Shown: piece by piece, positions 1 to 5,816 of the stretch
Layout: each line of letters begins with the position of its first letter
Position numbering within the stretch: the first letter of the stretch is position 1
Assembly (NCBI GenBank): GCA_050250795.1
Contig: JBFWNZ010000235.1
Location: forward strand, 1-6,277
Length of the DNA: 6,277 bases
Direction: 5' to 3'
Source of the DNA: JBFWNZ01 sp050250795
GTDB taxonomy: Bacteria; Pseudomonadota; Alphaproteobacteria; UBA8366
Program-made: the position numbers and the translations under genes
The notes under the pieces: model-generated
What the model was told of the DNA's origin: nothing
The model's database searches: none
Seen by the model: the letters and a program-made list of their open reading frames with translations, nothing else

Positions 1-711
1 CTCGATCGCGATCGCGGCCTCCAGGTTCGGCGCTTCGATGGCCCGGTTGAAGCCATCCTTGGTCATCCGCAGCCCCAGCGGACCGGTCGCCAGCATGTCC
101 GCGACATAGGTCTCCGCCGTCTGCTCCATCTCTGCATCCGCGACCGCCTCGCAGACAAGGCCGATGGCTGCTGCGCGTTCCGCACCGATGAAGCGGGCGG
201 TGTACATGAGCGTCGCCGCATGGGCGATGCCGACCAGCCGGGGCAGGATGTAGCTCAGTCCCATGTCGCAGCTCGTCAGGCCCAGCTTGATGAAGGCGCA
301 GTTCATCTTGGCGCTGTCGCCGGCGATCCGCATGTCGGCGGCCAGCGCGAGCGCGAAGCCGCCGCCCGTCGCGGCGCCGTGGACCAGCGCAAGGACCGGC
401 TGGGGGCAGCGGCGCATCTTCACGATGACCTCGCTGATCCGCTTCTGGCCGTACAGGTCCGGAGCCACGCCGTTGCCGACAAGGCTGTTCATCTCCTTGA
501 TATCGACGCCGGCGCAGAAATGCCGGCCGGCACCGCGCATGACCACCACCCGGACGCTGTGATCGGTCATCAGCCGGTCGAAATAGTCGTTCATCTCCTC
601 GATCATGGTGGCGTTGAAGGCGTTCAGCCGCTCCGGCCGGTTGAGGGTGAGCCAGTCGGCGGCGCCGCGCTTCTCGATGTGGAGCGTCTTGTAGGCGGGG
701 GCTGTCGGCAT
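1..711 (-). CDS. Enoyl-CoA hydratase/isomerase (crotonase) family protein, 3' end cut off by the window
   Basis: I translated this strand by hand: 237 codons are visible, starting MPTAPAYKTL and still open at the window edge, so only the last few tens of residues of a usual 255-270-residue crotonase are missing. The start at 711 is supported by GGGAG about ten bases upstream. Family marks are the NRPERLNAFN stretch (residues 24-33), the first oxyanion-hole block HFCAGVDIKEM (64-74) and the second, HGAATGGGFALALAAD (111-126). Crotonases act on acyl-CoA thioesters in the cytoplasm by stabilising the enolate. By eye alignment to rat mitochondrial hydratase, the two catalytic glutamates (Glu144, Glu164) fall on Ala120 and Phe140. 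An aspartate (Asp149, in SCDMG) sits where PaaG-type isomerases carry Asp. The fold is therefore secure, but hydration is not; an isomerase, another thioester reaction or a divergent role is possible. It is transcribed divergently from the cold-shock gene. Confidence 0.93.
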   Translation of the reverse strand, partial: MPTAPAYKTLHIEKRGAADWLTLNRPERLNAFNATMIEEMNDYFDRLMTDHSVRVVVMRGAGRHFCAGVDIKEMNSLVGNGVAPDLYGQKRISEVIVKMRRCPQPVLALVHGAATGGGFALALAADMRIAGDSAKMNCAFIKLGLTSCDMGLSYILPRLVGIAHAATLMYTARFIGAERAAAIGLVCEAVADAEMEQTAETYVADMLATGPLGLRMTKDGFNRAIEAPNLEAAIAIE

Positions 712-754
712 GTCGGTGTATCTCCCGGAAGGGGCATGCGGGCGAGGAGAGGAT

Positions 755-770
755 GCCGCGGAACCGCGGC
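755..770. promoter_or_regulatory. 16-bp perfect palindrome upstream of the crotonase gene
   Basis: GCCGCGG and CCGCGGC flank a central AA, giving seven-base arms. The element lies 44-59 bases upstream of the crotonase start codon, in the gap shared with the divergent cold-shock gene. Size and position suit a dimeric repressor operator (TetR, MarR or GntR type). In such GC-rich DNA a palindrome made only of G and C is less surprising than it looks, and no cognate regulator gene is visible here. Confidence 0.3.
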
Positions 771-830
771 CGCAGGGACTGTAAGCCACCCCCGGGGATC
801 AAGAAAGTGCTGTCCCGCGCCGGACTCGGC

Positions 831-858
831 TTGATTCCCGGCGGCTGCAAGCTTATCT
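831..858 (+). promoter_or_regulatory. Candidate sigma-70-type promoter of the cold-shock gene
   Basis: TTGATT at 831-836 is followed after 16 bases by TTATCT at 853-858. Each box resembles the housekeeping consensus (TTGACA, TATAAT) with two mismatches. Transcription would begin near 865, leaving a leader of about 120 nt before the cold-shock start at 988, in line with the long 5' leaders known for cspA-type genes. The spacing is one base short of the optimum, and there is no experimental support. Confidence 0.4.
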
Positions 859-893
859 AGCTGGAGTCATTCTGTTCCGATTGCCGACCTGCT

Positions 894-934
894 ACGCCCT
901 TCGGGTGTCCAGTGCCGATGCTTTTCCTGGACAC
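894..934 (+). promoter_or_regulatory. Structured leader of the cold-shock gene: two overlapping hairpins
   Basis: Hairpin A is ACGCCC (894-899), loop TTC, GGGTGT (903-908), six pairs including one G-U. Hairpin B is GTGTCCAG (905-912), a 14-base loop, CTGGACAC (927-934), eight perfect pairs. They share bases 905-908 and so cannot both form. Cold-shock mRNA leaders are known to refold with temperature, so a switch between A and B is a reasonable hypothesis. The pairings are seen in the sequence; the regulatory role is inferred. Confidence 0.35.
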
Positions 935-987
935 AGTCTGATGTGCGGCACACGCTGCACCGCGCCATCTTATGTCGGAGAACACGT

Positions 988-1197
988 ATGCCTGTCGGTA
1001 CCGTGAAGTGGTTCAATAGCACCAAGGGTTATGGTTTCATCCAGCCCGAGAACGGCGGCCCGGACGTTTTCGTCCATATCTCGGCCGTCGAGCGTGCAGG
1101 TCTTCGTGGCCTGAACGAAGGTCAGAAGATTTCCTATGAAGAGCGCCGCGACCCCAAGCGCGGCAAGAGCTCGGCAGAGGACCTGAAGGCCGTCTGA
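988..1197 (+). CDS. Cold-shock domain protein (CspA family)
   Basis: This 69-residue single-domain protein belongs to the CspA/CspB family of small OB-fold proteins, which bind single-stranded nucleic acid and act as RNA chaperones in the cytoplasm. It opens MPVGTVKWFN; the RNA-binding motifs are KGYGFI (RNP1, residues 13-18) and VFVHI (RNP2, 27-31). The end, SAEDLKAV, is typical of the family. I chose the ATG at 988 because it sits at the conserved N-terminus and has GGAG seven bases upstream. The frame stays open upstream to a GTG at 943, but that stretch resembles no cold-shock protein. The gene appears monocistronic, with its own promoter and long leader upstream and an excellent terminator 23 bases after the stop. 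Whether it is cold-induced or constitutive cannot be told from the protein. Confidence 0.97.
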   Translation: MPVGTVKWFNSTKGYGFIQPENGGPDVFVHISAVERAGLRGLNEGQKISYEERRDPKRGKSSAEDLKAV

Positions 1198-1219
1198 TCG
1201 ACGCCTTCATCGCTTCGGG

Positions 1220-1252
1220 AAAGGGGCACCGTCTTCGGTGCCCCTTTTCTTT
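1220..1252 (+). terminator. Intrinsic terminator of the cold-shock gene
   Basis: A perfect 12-bp stem (1220-1231 with 1236-1247) closes over a TCTT tetraloop and runs into TCTTTT. The stem base is A-T and its body is G+C-rich, a textbook Rho-independent terminator, beginning 23 bases after the stop codon. It should isolate the cold-shock gene from the membrane-protein gene downstream. Confidence 0.93.
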
Positions 1253-1339
1253 TGCCCATAGCGTCTCGCCTGCGCCGGCTTGGCCGGTGGGCAGCCTCCG
1301 GCCGCACCGCCACGGGCAAACCTCCGCTATTCATTTTCG

Positions 1340-1345
1340 TATGAT
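1340..1345 (+). promoter_or_regulatory. Possible -10 box (TATGAT) for the small membrane-protein gene
   Basis: TATGAT matches the housekeeping -10 consensus at five of six positions and lies in the most AT-rich patch (about 1325-1370) of this gap. No convincing -35 box lies at the right distance. A start site just downstream would give a leader of about 130 nt. Because a strong terminator precedes it, the downstream gene needs its own promoter, and this is the best-looking site, though weak. Confidence 0.25.
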
Positions 1346-1480
1346 CGCTATGTCTATTCCATACTCTCGGCTTTCGATGAAGCGAACGACAATGCGTACC
1401 TAAGTTGCCGTCTTTCGCGATGCTTGGATCCGGTGGTCGCATCCGGGCGATGCAGGCGGCGCATCATCGGGGGAATACGC

Positions 1481-1768
1481 ATGATTCTCGTCGTTGGGCT
1501 GGTTCTGCTGGCCGTTTCAGCACTGTTCTTCATGGCCGCGCGGAAGACGAGCGGCATCGCCGACTTCCGGTATATGTGGGGTGGGTATTTCGGCTTCCTG
1601 GGCGCGTTCTGCACCATCGGCAGCCAGTTCGGATACAATGCCTGGTCCTATCACTTCGTGTTCGAAATCATCCTCGGCCTGGTTTCGCTGGCCTTCTCCT
1701 TCCTCCTCGTGCAGCACGTGAAATACAATCGCTCCGAGGCCGCGAACGCCGAGCGCGCAGGTTCCTAA
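1481..1768 (+). CDS. Small multi-pass membrane protein of unknown function
   Basis: I do not recognise this 95-residue protein. It begins with a very hydrophobic segment at residues 1-20 (MILVVGLVLLAVSALFF). A weaker, glycine- and aromatic-rich segment spans about 33-51, and a strong one 59-79 (FVFEIILGLVSLAFSFLL). The tail KYNRSEAANAERAGS is charged. Two or three inner-membrane helices are likely, with the basic loop RKTSGIADFR after the first helix on the cytoplasmic side. The ATG at 1481 is favoured by GGGGGAA about six bases upstream and by the immediate hydrophobic start. The frame is open back to 1280, but that extension is basic, uneven and unlike the rest. The gene sits alone between two intrinsic terminators, so its neighbours do not suggest a function. 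Confidence 0.75.
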   Translation: MILVVGLVLLAVSALFFMAARKTSGIADFRYMWGGYFGFLGAFCTIGSQFGYNAWSYHFVFEIILGLVSLAFSFLLVQHVKYNRSEAANAERAGS

Positions 1769-1809
1769 TCGGCAGGGTTGCTCTGGCCGCACCGGCTGGA
1801 GGGTTTCGG

Positions 1810-1846
1810 CGGGCGGATCGCAGATGCGGTCCGCCCGTTTTCGTTT
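1810..1846 (+). terminator. Intrinsic terminator of the small membrane-protein gene
   Basis: CGGGCGGA (1810-1817) pairs with TCCGCCCG (1830-1837). The stem continues inward through a T-G wobble and CGC/GCG to an AGAT loop at 1822-1825, making twelve pairs in all. The TTTTCGTTT run follows at once. It lies about 40 bases after the stop codon of the membrane protein and about 80 bases before the dioxygenase start, separating the two transcription units. Confidence 0.88.
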
Positions 1847-1928
1847 GCGACCGCAGCGTGCAACCTGGGATGCGAAACCGTGCCGCCTTCTGTTAGGCTG
1901 CGTGGCGCGGACGGAGAGGAGACCCTGC

Positions 1929-2813
1929 ATGGCGCTTGCGATCCAGCCATTGACGCCGGTCATCGGCGCCGAGATTTCGGGCATCGATCTGGCAGGAACC
2001 CTGAGCGATGGCGATCTGCGGGCCGTCCATGCGGCCCTGATGCGCCATCTGGTGGTGTTCTTTCGCGATCAGGCACTGTCGCCCGCACAGCAGGCTGCGC
2101 TCGCACATCGGTTCGGCCGCTTGCGCCGTGCCCAGCGCGCGGCGTTCGACATCACCGAGGATGCGCCCGAAGTGGCCGTACTGCTGAACGACGAGAGCAA
2201 GCCGCCCAACGTCAACCACTACCATTCCGACGGCATCTTCCGGCGCACGCCCGAGTTCGGCGCGATGCTGTATGGGGTGGAGGTGCCGGAGTCCGGCGGC
2301 GATACGATCTTCGTCAATATGGAGGCGGCTTTTGCCGCCCTCTCGCCGGCCATGCAGGACCATCTGTCCGTCCTGGAGGCATCGCACGATTTCATGAAGC
2401 TGCATGGCAGCCCGGCCAAGGCACGCAGCTGGGTGGGCGACAACGCCGCGCGCATGGACGAGATGCGCCGCCAGAACCCGCCGGCCGTCCATCCGATGGT
2501 ACGGGTGCATCCCGTGACCGGGCGGCGAAGCCTGTTCATCGCCGAAAGTTTCACGACCCATATTCTCGGCCTGTCCAAGACCGAGAGCGACGGCCTGCTC
2601 GATACGCTGTTCCGCCACTGTACCCTTCCGGAGTTCCAGGTGCGGTTCAAATGGCGCAATGGGTCGATGGCCTTCTGGGACAACCGCGCGACCATGCATT
2701 ATGCGGTGGCCGACTACTGGCCGGCCCGCCGTCTCATGCATCGCATCACCATTGAGACCGACGAACTCGGCGCCCCCGGCGTCGAGGGCGTGTCGGGCCT
2801 CGCCGCCGCTTGA
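1929..2813 (+). CDS. TauD/TfdA-family Fe(II)/2-oxoglutarate-dependent dioxygenase
   Basis: The 294-residue product is the usual length for the TauD/TfdA family. These cytoplasmic enzymes couple oxidative decarboxylation of 2-oxoglutarate to hydroxylation of a substrate, often releasing sulfite from taurine or cleaving an aryloxyacetate. Residues visible: the iron ligands His99 and Asp101 in YHSDGIF, the distal His257 in WDNRATMHYA, and Arg268 and Arg272 in RRLMHR. The spacing from His257 to these arginines (11 and 15) equals that of TauD His255 to Arg266/Arg270, which bind 2-oxoglutarate and substrate carboxylate/sulfonate. The N-terminal motif IGAEISGIDL is also typical. The ATG at 1929 has GAGAGGA eight bases upstream; in-frame codons further up are not family-like. 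The MFS gene follows after 19 bases. All catalytic residues are intact, so activity is likely, but the substrate is unknown; taurine itself is not assured, because no sulfonate ABC transporter is seen here. Confidence 0.93.
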   Translation: MALAIQPLTPVIGAEISGIDLAGTLSDGDLRAVHAALMRHLVVFFRDQALSPAQQAALAHRFGRLRRAQRAAFDITEDAPEVAVLLNDESKPPNVNHYHSDGIFRRTPEFGAMLYGVEVPESGGDTIFVNMEAAFAALSPAMQDHLSVLEASHDFMKLHGSPAKARSWVGDNAARMDEMRRQNPPAVHPMVRVHPVTGRRSLFIAESFTTHILGLSKTESDGLLDTLFRHCTLPEFQVRFKWRNGSMAFWDNRATMHYAVADYWPARRLMHRITIETDELGAPGVEGVSGLAAA

Positions 2814-2832
2814 ACCGGACGAAATCGCCAGC

Positions 2833-4107
2833 ATGACCGAACTTTCGCAGGGGGCGCTCGCGCCCGTCTCCCACGCCGCGCGGCTGCGCATCCTCGCCAC
2901 CTTGTGCGCGGTCTATGTGGTCAGCCAGTTCTTCCGTGCCTCGCACGCCGTTGTCGGGCCCGATCTCGTGCGCGAGTTCGGCCTGTCGCCGGCCGATCTC
3001 GGCACGCTGACCGGCGCCTTCTTCTTCGCCTTTGCGGCGGCGCAGATCGCGATCGGACTGCTGCTCGACCGCTTCGGCGCCCGGCGGGCGGTCGGCTCGC
3101 TGCTGCTGATCGCGATCCTGGGGGCGGTGCTGTTCGCACAGGCCTCCAGCATGTTCGAACTGACGGTGGCGCGGATTCTGATGGGGCTGGGCTGCGCCAG
3201 CGTGCTGGTCGGCGCGCATGTCGTCTGCACCCGATGGTTCCCGCCGGACCGGCACGCGACCATTGCGGGCATCATCATCGGCGGCGGCGAAGTCGGGAAC
3301 CTGCTGGCGGCGACGCCTTTCGCGGCCCTGTCCGAGGCGGTCGGCTGGCGCGATGCCTTTCTCCTGACCGCGCTGCTGGCGGCGGGTCTGACGGCGCTCG
3401 CCTGGTTCGGTGTCAAGGATTCGCCGCCCGGCCATCCGCCGCATACTGCGAAGGGCGAGCGCCTGGGCGACACGCTGCGCGGCCTGCGCGAGGTGCTGAC
3501 CACGCCGGCGATCTGGCCGGTGATCGTGATCGCCTTCGTCGGCTACAGCAGCGTGATGTGCGTGTTCGGGCTTTGGGGCGCGCCCTATCTGCACGATGTC
3601 TACGGGCTGGACCCGGTCGAGCGCGGCAACATCATGGCGGTCATGGCCACGGCGATGCTCATCGGATCGATCGGCTTCGGGCCGCTGGACCGCCATTTCG
3701 ACACCCGTAAGGGCGTCGTTCTGACCAGCTGCCTCGCGCTGGCGGCCTGCTTCGCGCTGCTTGCCATTCTCCAGGCGCCGCCGCTCTGGGCGGTGACGGC
3801 GCTGTTCGCGCTGATCGGCGTGCTGGGCGGGCATCGGGTGGCGATGATGGCGCATGGCCGCGCCCTGTTCCCGATCCGGCTGGTCGGCCGCACCGTGACC
3901 TCGGTCAACACCTCGATGATGGGCGGGGTTGCGGTGCTGCAGACGCTGACGGGCACGCTGGTCGGTCTTGTCGCCGGCGGCGCGGCGGGCGGGGCGGGGG
4001 CCTATTCGGTGGTGTTCGGAAGCCTCGCCGCCATCATCCTGGCGGCCTGCTTCGTCTATGCGCGGGTCGAGGACCGCCGGCCCAGCCAGGACCGGCGGTC
4101 GCACTGA
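2833..4107 (+). CDS. Major facilitator superfamily (MFS) transporter
   Basis: A 424-residue inner-membrane transporter with a hydrophobicity pattern consistent with twelve helices in two halves, joined by a central hydrophilic loop at about 195-225 (DSPPGHPPHTAKGERLGDTL). MFS motif A is present after the second helix as GLLLDRFGARR (75-85), and a degenerate copy appears in the second half as GPLDRHFDTRK (283-293). The block WFPPDRHATIAG (135-146), followed by GWRDAF (171-176), is characteristic of organic-anion and drug-type MFS members. I take the ATG at 2833, just before the family-like N-terminus; the ribosome binding site there is weak, and translational coupling to the dioxygenase stop 19 bases upstream is plausible. 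Pairing with a dioxygenase suggests uptake of that enzyme's substrate or export of its product. The substrate is not readable; the assignment to MFS is firm. Confidence 0.93.
   Translation: MTELSQGALAPVSHAARLRILATLCAVYVVSQFFRASHAVVGPDLVREFGLSPADLGTLTGAFFFAFAAAQIAIGLLLDRFGARRAVGSLLLIAILGAVLFAQASSMFELTVARILMGLGCASVLVGAHVVCTRWFPPDRHATIAGIIIGGGEVGNLLAATPFAALSEAVGWRDAFLLTALLAAGLTALAWFGVKDSPPGHPPHTAKGERLGDTLRGLREVLTTPAIWPVIVIAFVGYSSVMCVFGLWGAPYLHDVYGLDPVERGNIMAVMATAMLIGSIGFGPLDRHFDTRKGVVLTSCLALAACFALLAILQAPPLWAVTALFALIGVLGGHRVAMMAHGRALFPIRLVGRTVTSVNTSMMGGVAVLQTLTGTLVGLVAGGAAGGAGAYSVVFGSLAAIILAACFVYARVEDRRPSQDRRSH
4072..4100. other. Hairpin at the converging 3' ends of the MFS and isomerase genes
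   Basis: GACCGCCGG (4072-4080) and CCGGCGGTC (4092-4100) can form nine perfect pairs around an 11-base loop, inside the last codons of the MFS gene. No T-tract follows on either strand, so this is not a standard intrinsic terminator. It may slow polymerase or protect the 3' end where two transcripts converge with only seven bases between stop codons. Chance in GC-rich coding DNA is a real alternative. Confidence 0.3.
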
Positions 4108-4114
4108 ACCGGCG

Positions 4115-4885
4115 TCAGCCGCCCATCTTCGCGCCGGGGATCGGCGCCAGCGGCAGGGTCATCAGCTTGCCATAGCCGGGCAGCGCGTCATTTGCGCCAC
4201 CCAGCCGCATGAGGTGCCAGAGCGTGGCCTGGGTCGAGGTGACGACCGGCTTGCCCAGTTCCTTCTCCAGCTCGTCGATCACCAGATGCGAGCGCATGTT
4301 GAGGCAGGAGATCAGCAGCGCGTCCGCCTCCGGCTTCCAGGCGCCGCGCGCCAGGTCCTTGATCTCCGCCGCTGTCGGCGCGGCCAGTTCGAAGGTGTTG
4401 TTGATGCCGAAATTGTCGCTGCCGATCACCTCGAATCCCGCCTGCTCGAAGAACACGACCTCGCGGTGGTCGATCTCGTCGACATAGGGCGACACGATGA
4501 CGATGCGTTTCGCGCCCACGGCCAGCAACGCCTGCCGGATCGCCTCGCAGGCGGTTGTCGCCGGCAGGCCGGTCTCGTCGGTGATCTGCTTGCGCAGCTT
4601 GGCGTCGTACTCCCAGCCCTGGACGATGGACGACGCGGTGCAGCCATAGGCCAGCGCATGCGGCCGGCAGGTCGCCAGCCGCTTCAGCGCCGGCATCCCC
4701 TCATCGTGGTCCATGCGGATCAGGCTGTCTGCCGAAACCTTGTCGCCCAGCATCATGCGGTCGATGAAGACGTTCACGCCGTCCGGCACCGCCTTGGAAT
4801 ACCAGGGGTCGACCACCGTGTTCACGCTGGGCACCACGATCCCCAGCCGCTTGCCGATATCCGCCGTGCCCGCTACGCGTGTCAT
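4115..4885 (-). CDS. Maleate cis-trans isomerase / Asp-Glu racemase superfamily enzyme
   Basis: The 256-residue product fits the maleate isomerase and arylmalonate decarboxylase branch of the Asp/Glu racemase superfamily, cytoplasmic cofactor-free enzymes that use cysteines. The N-terminus carries GIVVPSVNTVVDPW (residues 15-28). The first catalytic cysteine is Cys82 in AYGCTASS, the second Cys194 in LISCLNMRS. Tyr134 (VSPY) and Asn163 (GINNTFE) fall close to active-site residues described for Nocardia maleate isomerase, and TSTQATLWHLMRLG (216-229) is the familiar C-terminal block. Two cysteines favour an isomerase or racemase over a one-cysteine decarboxylase. I chose the ATG at 4885, supported by AGGGAGA about six bases upstream, rather than 4933, which adds a basic, non-conserved extension. 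It converges on the MFS gene with seven bases between stops and diverges from the SDR. The exact substrate, maleate or another diacid, is not established. Confidence 0.88.
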   Translation of the reverse strand: MTRVAGTADIGKRLGIVVPSVNTVVDPWYSKAVPDGVNVFIDRMMLGDKVSADSLIRMDHDEGMPALKRLATCRPHALAYGCTASSIVQGWEYDAKLRKQITDETGLPATTACEAIRQALLAVGAKRIVIVSPYVDEIDHREVVFFEQAGFEVIGSDNFGINNTFELAAPTAAEIKDLARGAWKPEADALLISCLNMRSHLVIDELEKELGKPVVTSTQATLWHLMRLGGANDALPGYGKLMTLPLAPIPGAKMGG

Positions 4886-4914
4886 GTCGTCTCTCCCTTC
4901 GTGTCGTCTCGGGA

Positions 4915-4942
4915 CTGCCCGCCGGGCAGCCATCTTGCTGCC
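4915..4942 (-). promoter_or_regulatory. Overlapping inverted repeats in the isomerase leader
   Basis: CTGCCC (4915-4920) and GGGCAG (4924-4929) form one inverted repeat with a 3-base centre. GGCAGC (4925-4930) and GCTGCC (4937-4942) form a second with a 6-base centre. The middle arm is shared, so as RNA the two hairpins exclude each other; as DNA they could be paired operator half-sites. They lie directly downstream of a possible -10 box and about 30-57 bases before the isomerase start. Role inferred. Confidence 0.35.
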
Positions 4943-4948
4943 ACTATA
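4943..4948 (-). promoter_or_regulatory. Possible -10 box (TATAGT) for the isomerase gene
   Basis: Read on the minus strand, TATAGT matches the housekeeping -10 consensus at five of six positions and stands out from very GC-rich surroundings. No good -35 box lies 16-18 bases upstream, so an activator may be needed. Transcription would start near 4936, inside the inverted repeats, with a leader of about 50 nt. Confidence 0.35.
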
Positions 4949-5055
4949 GCCGCAGGGCGGCGCGGCCGCGACGCCGACGGCACCGCGACCGGCTTGACCG
5001 CGGGGACGCGACGCGGCTTGCTTCGCGCCATACGCATGAACAGGGAGAACGACCC

Positions 5056-5799
5056 ATGAGTCTCAAGGGCAAGACGGCCTTCGTCACCGGCGCCGGCCGC
5101 AACATCGGCCGCTCGGTCGCGGTGGAACTGGCCAAGCGCGGCTGCAACGTCGTGGTCAACGGCTTCTCGAACAAGGACGCCTGCGACGAGACGGCGGCAA
5201 TGGCGGCGAAGCATGGCGTGCAGACGCTGGTTGCGATGGGCGACGCCGGCAACTCGGCGGCCGTGGCGGAGATGGCCAAGGCGGCGCTGGCAAAGTTCGG
5301 CACCGTCGATATCGTCGTCAACAATGCCGCCATCCGGCCGGAGAAGTCGTTCCTGGAACTGACCGACGCCGACTGGCATCGCGTCATGGATACCGACCTG
5401 AACTCCGCCTTCTATGTCTGCCGCGCCTTCCTGCCCGGCATGGTCGCCAAGGGCTGGGGCCGGATCGTCAACATGACCGGGATGAATGCGCTGCACGGCT
5501 ACAAGGGCCGCGCGCCGGTTTCGGCCTCCAAGCACGGCCTCTGGGGCCTCACCAAGGCGCTGGGCAAGGAGTTCGGGCCGAAGGGCATCACCTGTAACGC
5601 GATCTCGCCCGGTCCGATCCGCACCCAGCATCCCGACCCCGCGATGACGCATCACATCGAGGAGCAGCTGTCGCTGGTGCCGGTCGGCCGCCTCGGCGAG
5701 CCCGAAGACATCGCCGCGCTCACCTGCTTCCTGTGCTCGGATGAGGGCGGGTTCGTGTATGCCCAGATGATCGCCTCGAACGGCGGCGCCCAGACCTGA
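5056..5799 (+). CDS. Short-chain dehydrogenase/reductase family protein lacking the catalytic tyrosine
   Basis: At 247 residues this has the length of a classical SDR and the normal Rossmann-fold marks: the nucleotide-binding TGAGRNIG (residues 11-18), NNAA (89-92), the structural Asn106 in DLN, and SPGPIRT (184-190). Such proteins usually reduce a ketone or oxidise an alcohol with NAD(P)H in the cytoplasm. The active-site motif is abnormal. The YxxxK position reads VSASK, so Val155 replaces the catalytic Tyr while Lys159 is kept. The catalytic Ser region reads NMTGMN, with Gly or Thr where Ser is expected. Tyr149, six residues earlier, might substitute, but this is speculative. The ATG at 5056 has AGGGAGA seven bases upstream; codons upstream in frame are noise. 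It is divergent from the isomerase and convergent with the Sel1 gene. Family assignment is secure; a classical redox activity is not. Confidence 0.93.
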   Translation: MSLKGKTAFVTGAGRNIGRSVAVELAKRGCNVVVNGFSNKDACDETAAMAAKHGVQTLVAMGDAGNSAAVAEMAKAALAKFGTVDIVVNNAAIRPEKSFLELTDADWHRVMDTDLNSAFYVCRAFLPGMVAKGWGRIVNMTGMNALHGYKGRAPVSASKHGLWGLTKALGKEFGPKGITCNAISPGPIRTQHPDPAMTHHIEEQLSLVPVGRLGEPEDIAALTCFLCSDEGGFVYAQMIASNGGAQT

Positions 5800-5816
5800 T
5801 CGGCGCAGCGCGGCGG

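Noticed and set aside
220..834. Plus-strand open frame of about 200 codons
   Set aside because: It lies antisense to the crotonase gene, whose conserved motifs are unambiguous; the plus-strand product is His/Ala/Gly-rich with no recognisable domain. Long shadow frames are expected in GC-rich DNA.
943..987. N-terminal extension of the cold-shock protein from a GTG
   Set aside because: Cold-shock proteins begin with a short M-x-x-G-x-V-K-W-F-N; the ATG at 988 gives exactly that and has a ribosome binding site.
1280..1480. N-terminal extension of the small membrane protein
   Set aside because: The extra residues are uneven and basic, span the likely promoter region, and the ATG at 1481 has a strong ribosome binding site.
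1893..2900. Minus-strand open frame of 335 codons across the dioxygenase
   Set aside because: It is opposite a gene with intact iron-binding residues and shows no domain or credible start context.
2746..4104. Minus-strand open frame of 452 codons across the MFS gene
   Set aside because: The product is an Arg/Gln/His-rich antisense translation of a membrane protein with no family resemblance; GC-rich shadow.
4994..4999. TTGACC as a -35 box for the SDR gene
   Set aside because: No acceptable -10 hexamer lies 15-19 bases downstream, so I do not call a promoter there.
3968..5059. Plus-strand open frame of 363 codons spanning the MFS 3' end and the isomerase
   Set aside because: It overlaps three better-supported elements and is antisense to the isomerase with its two conserved cysteine motifs.
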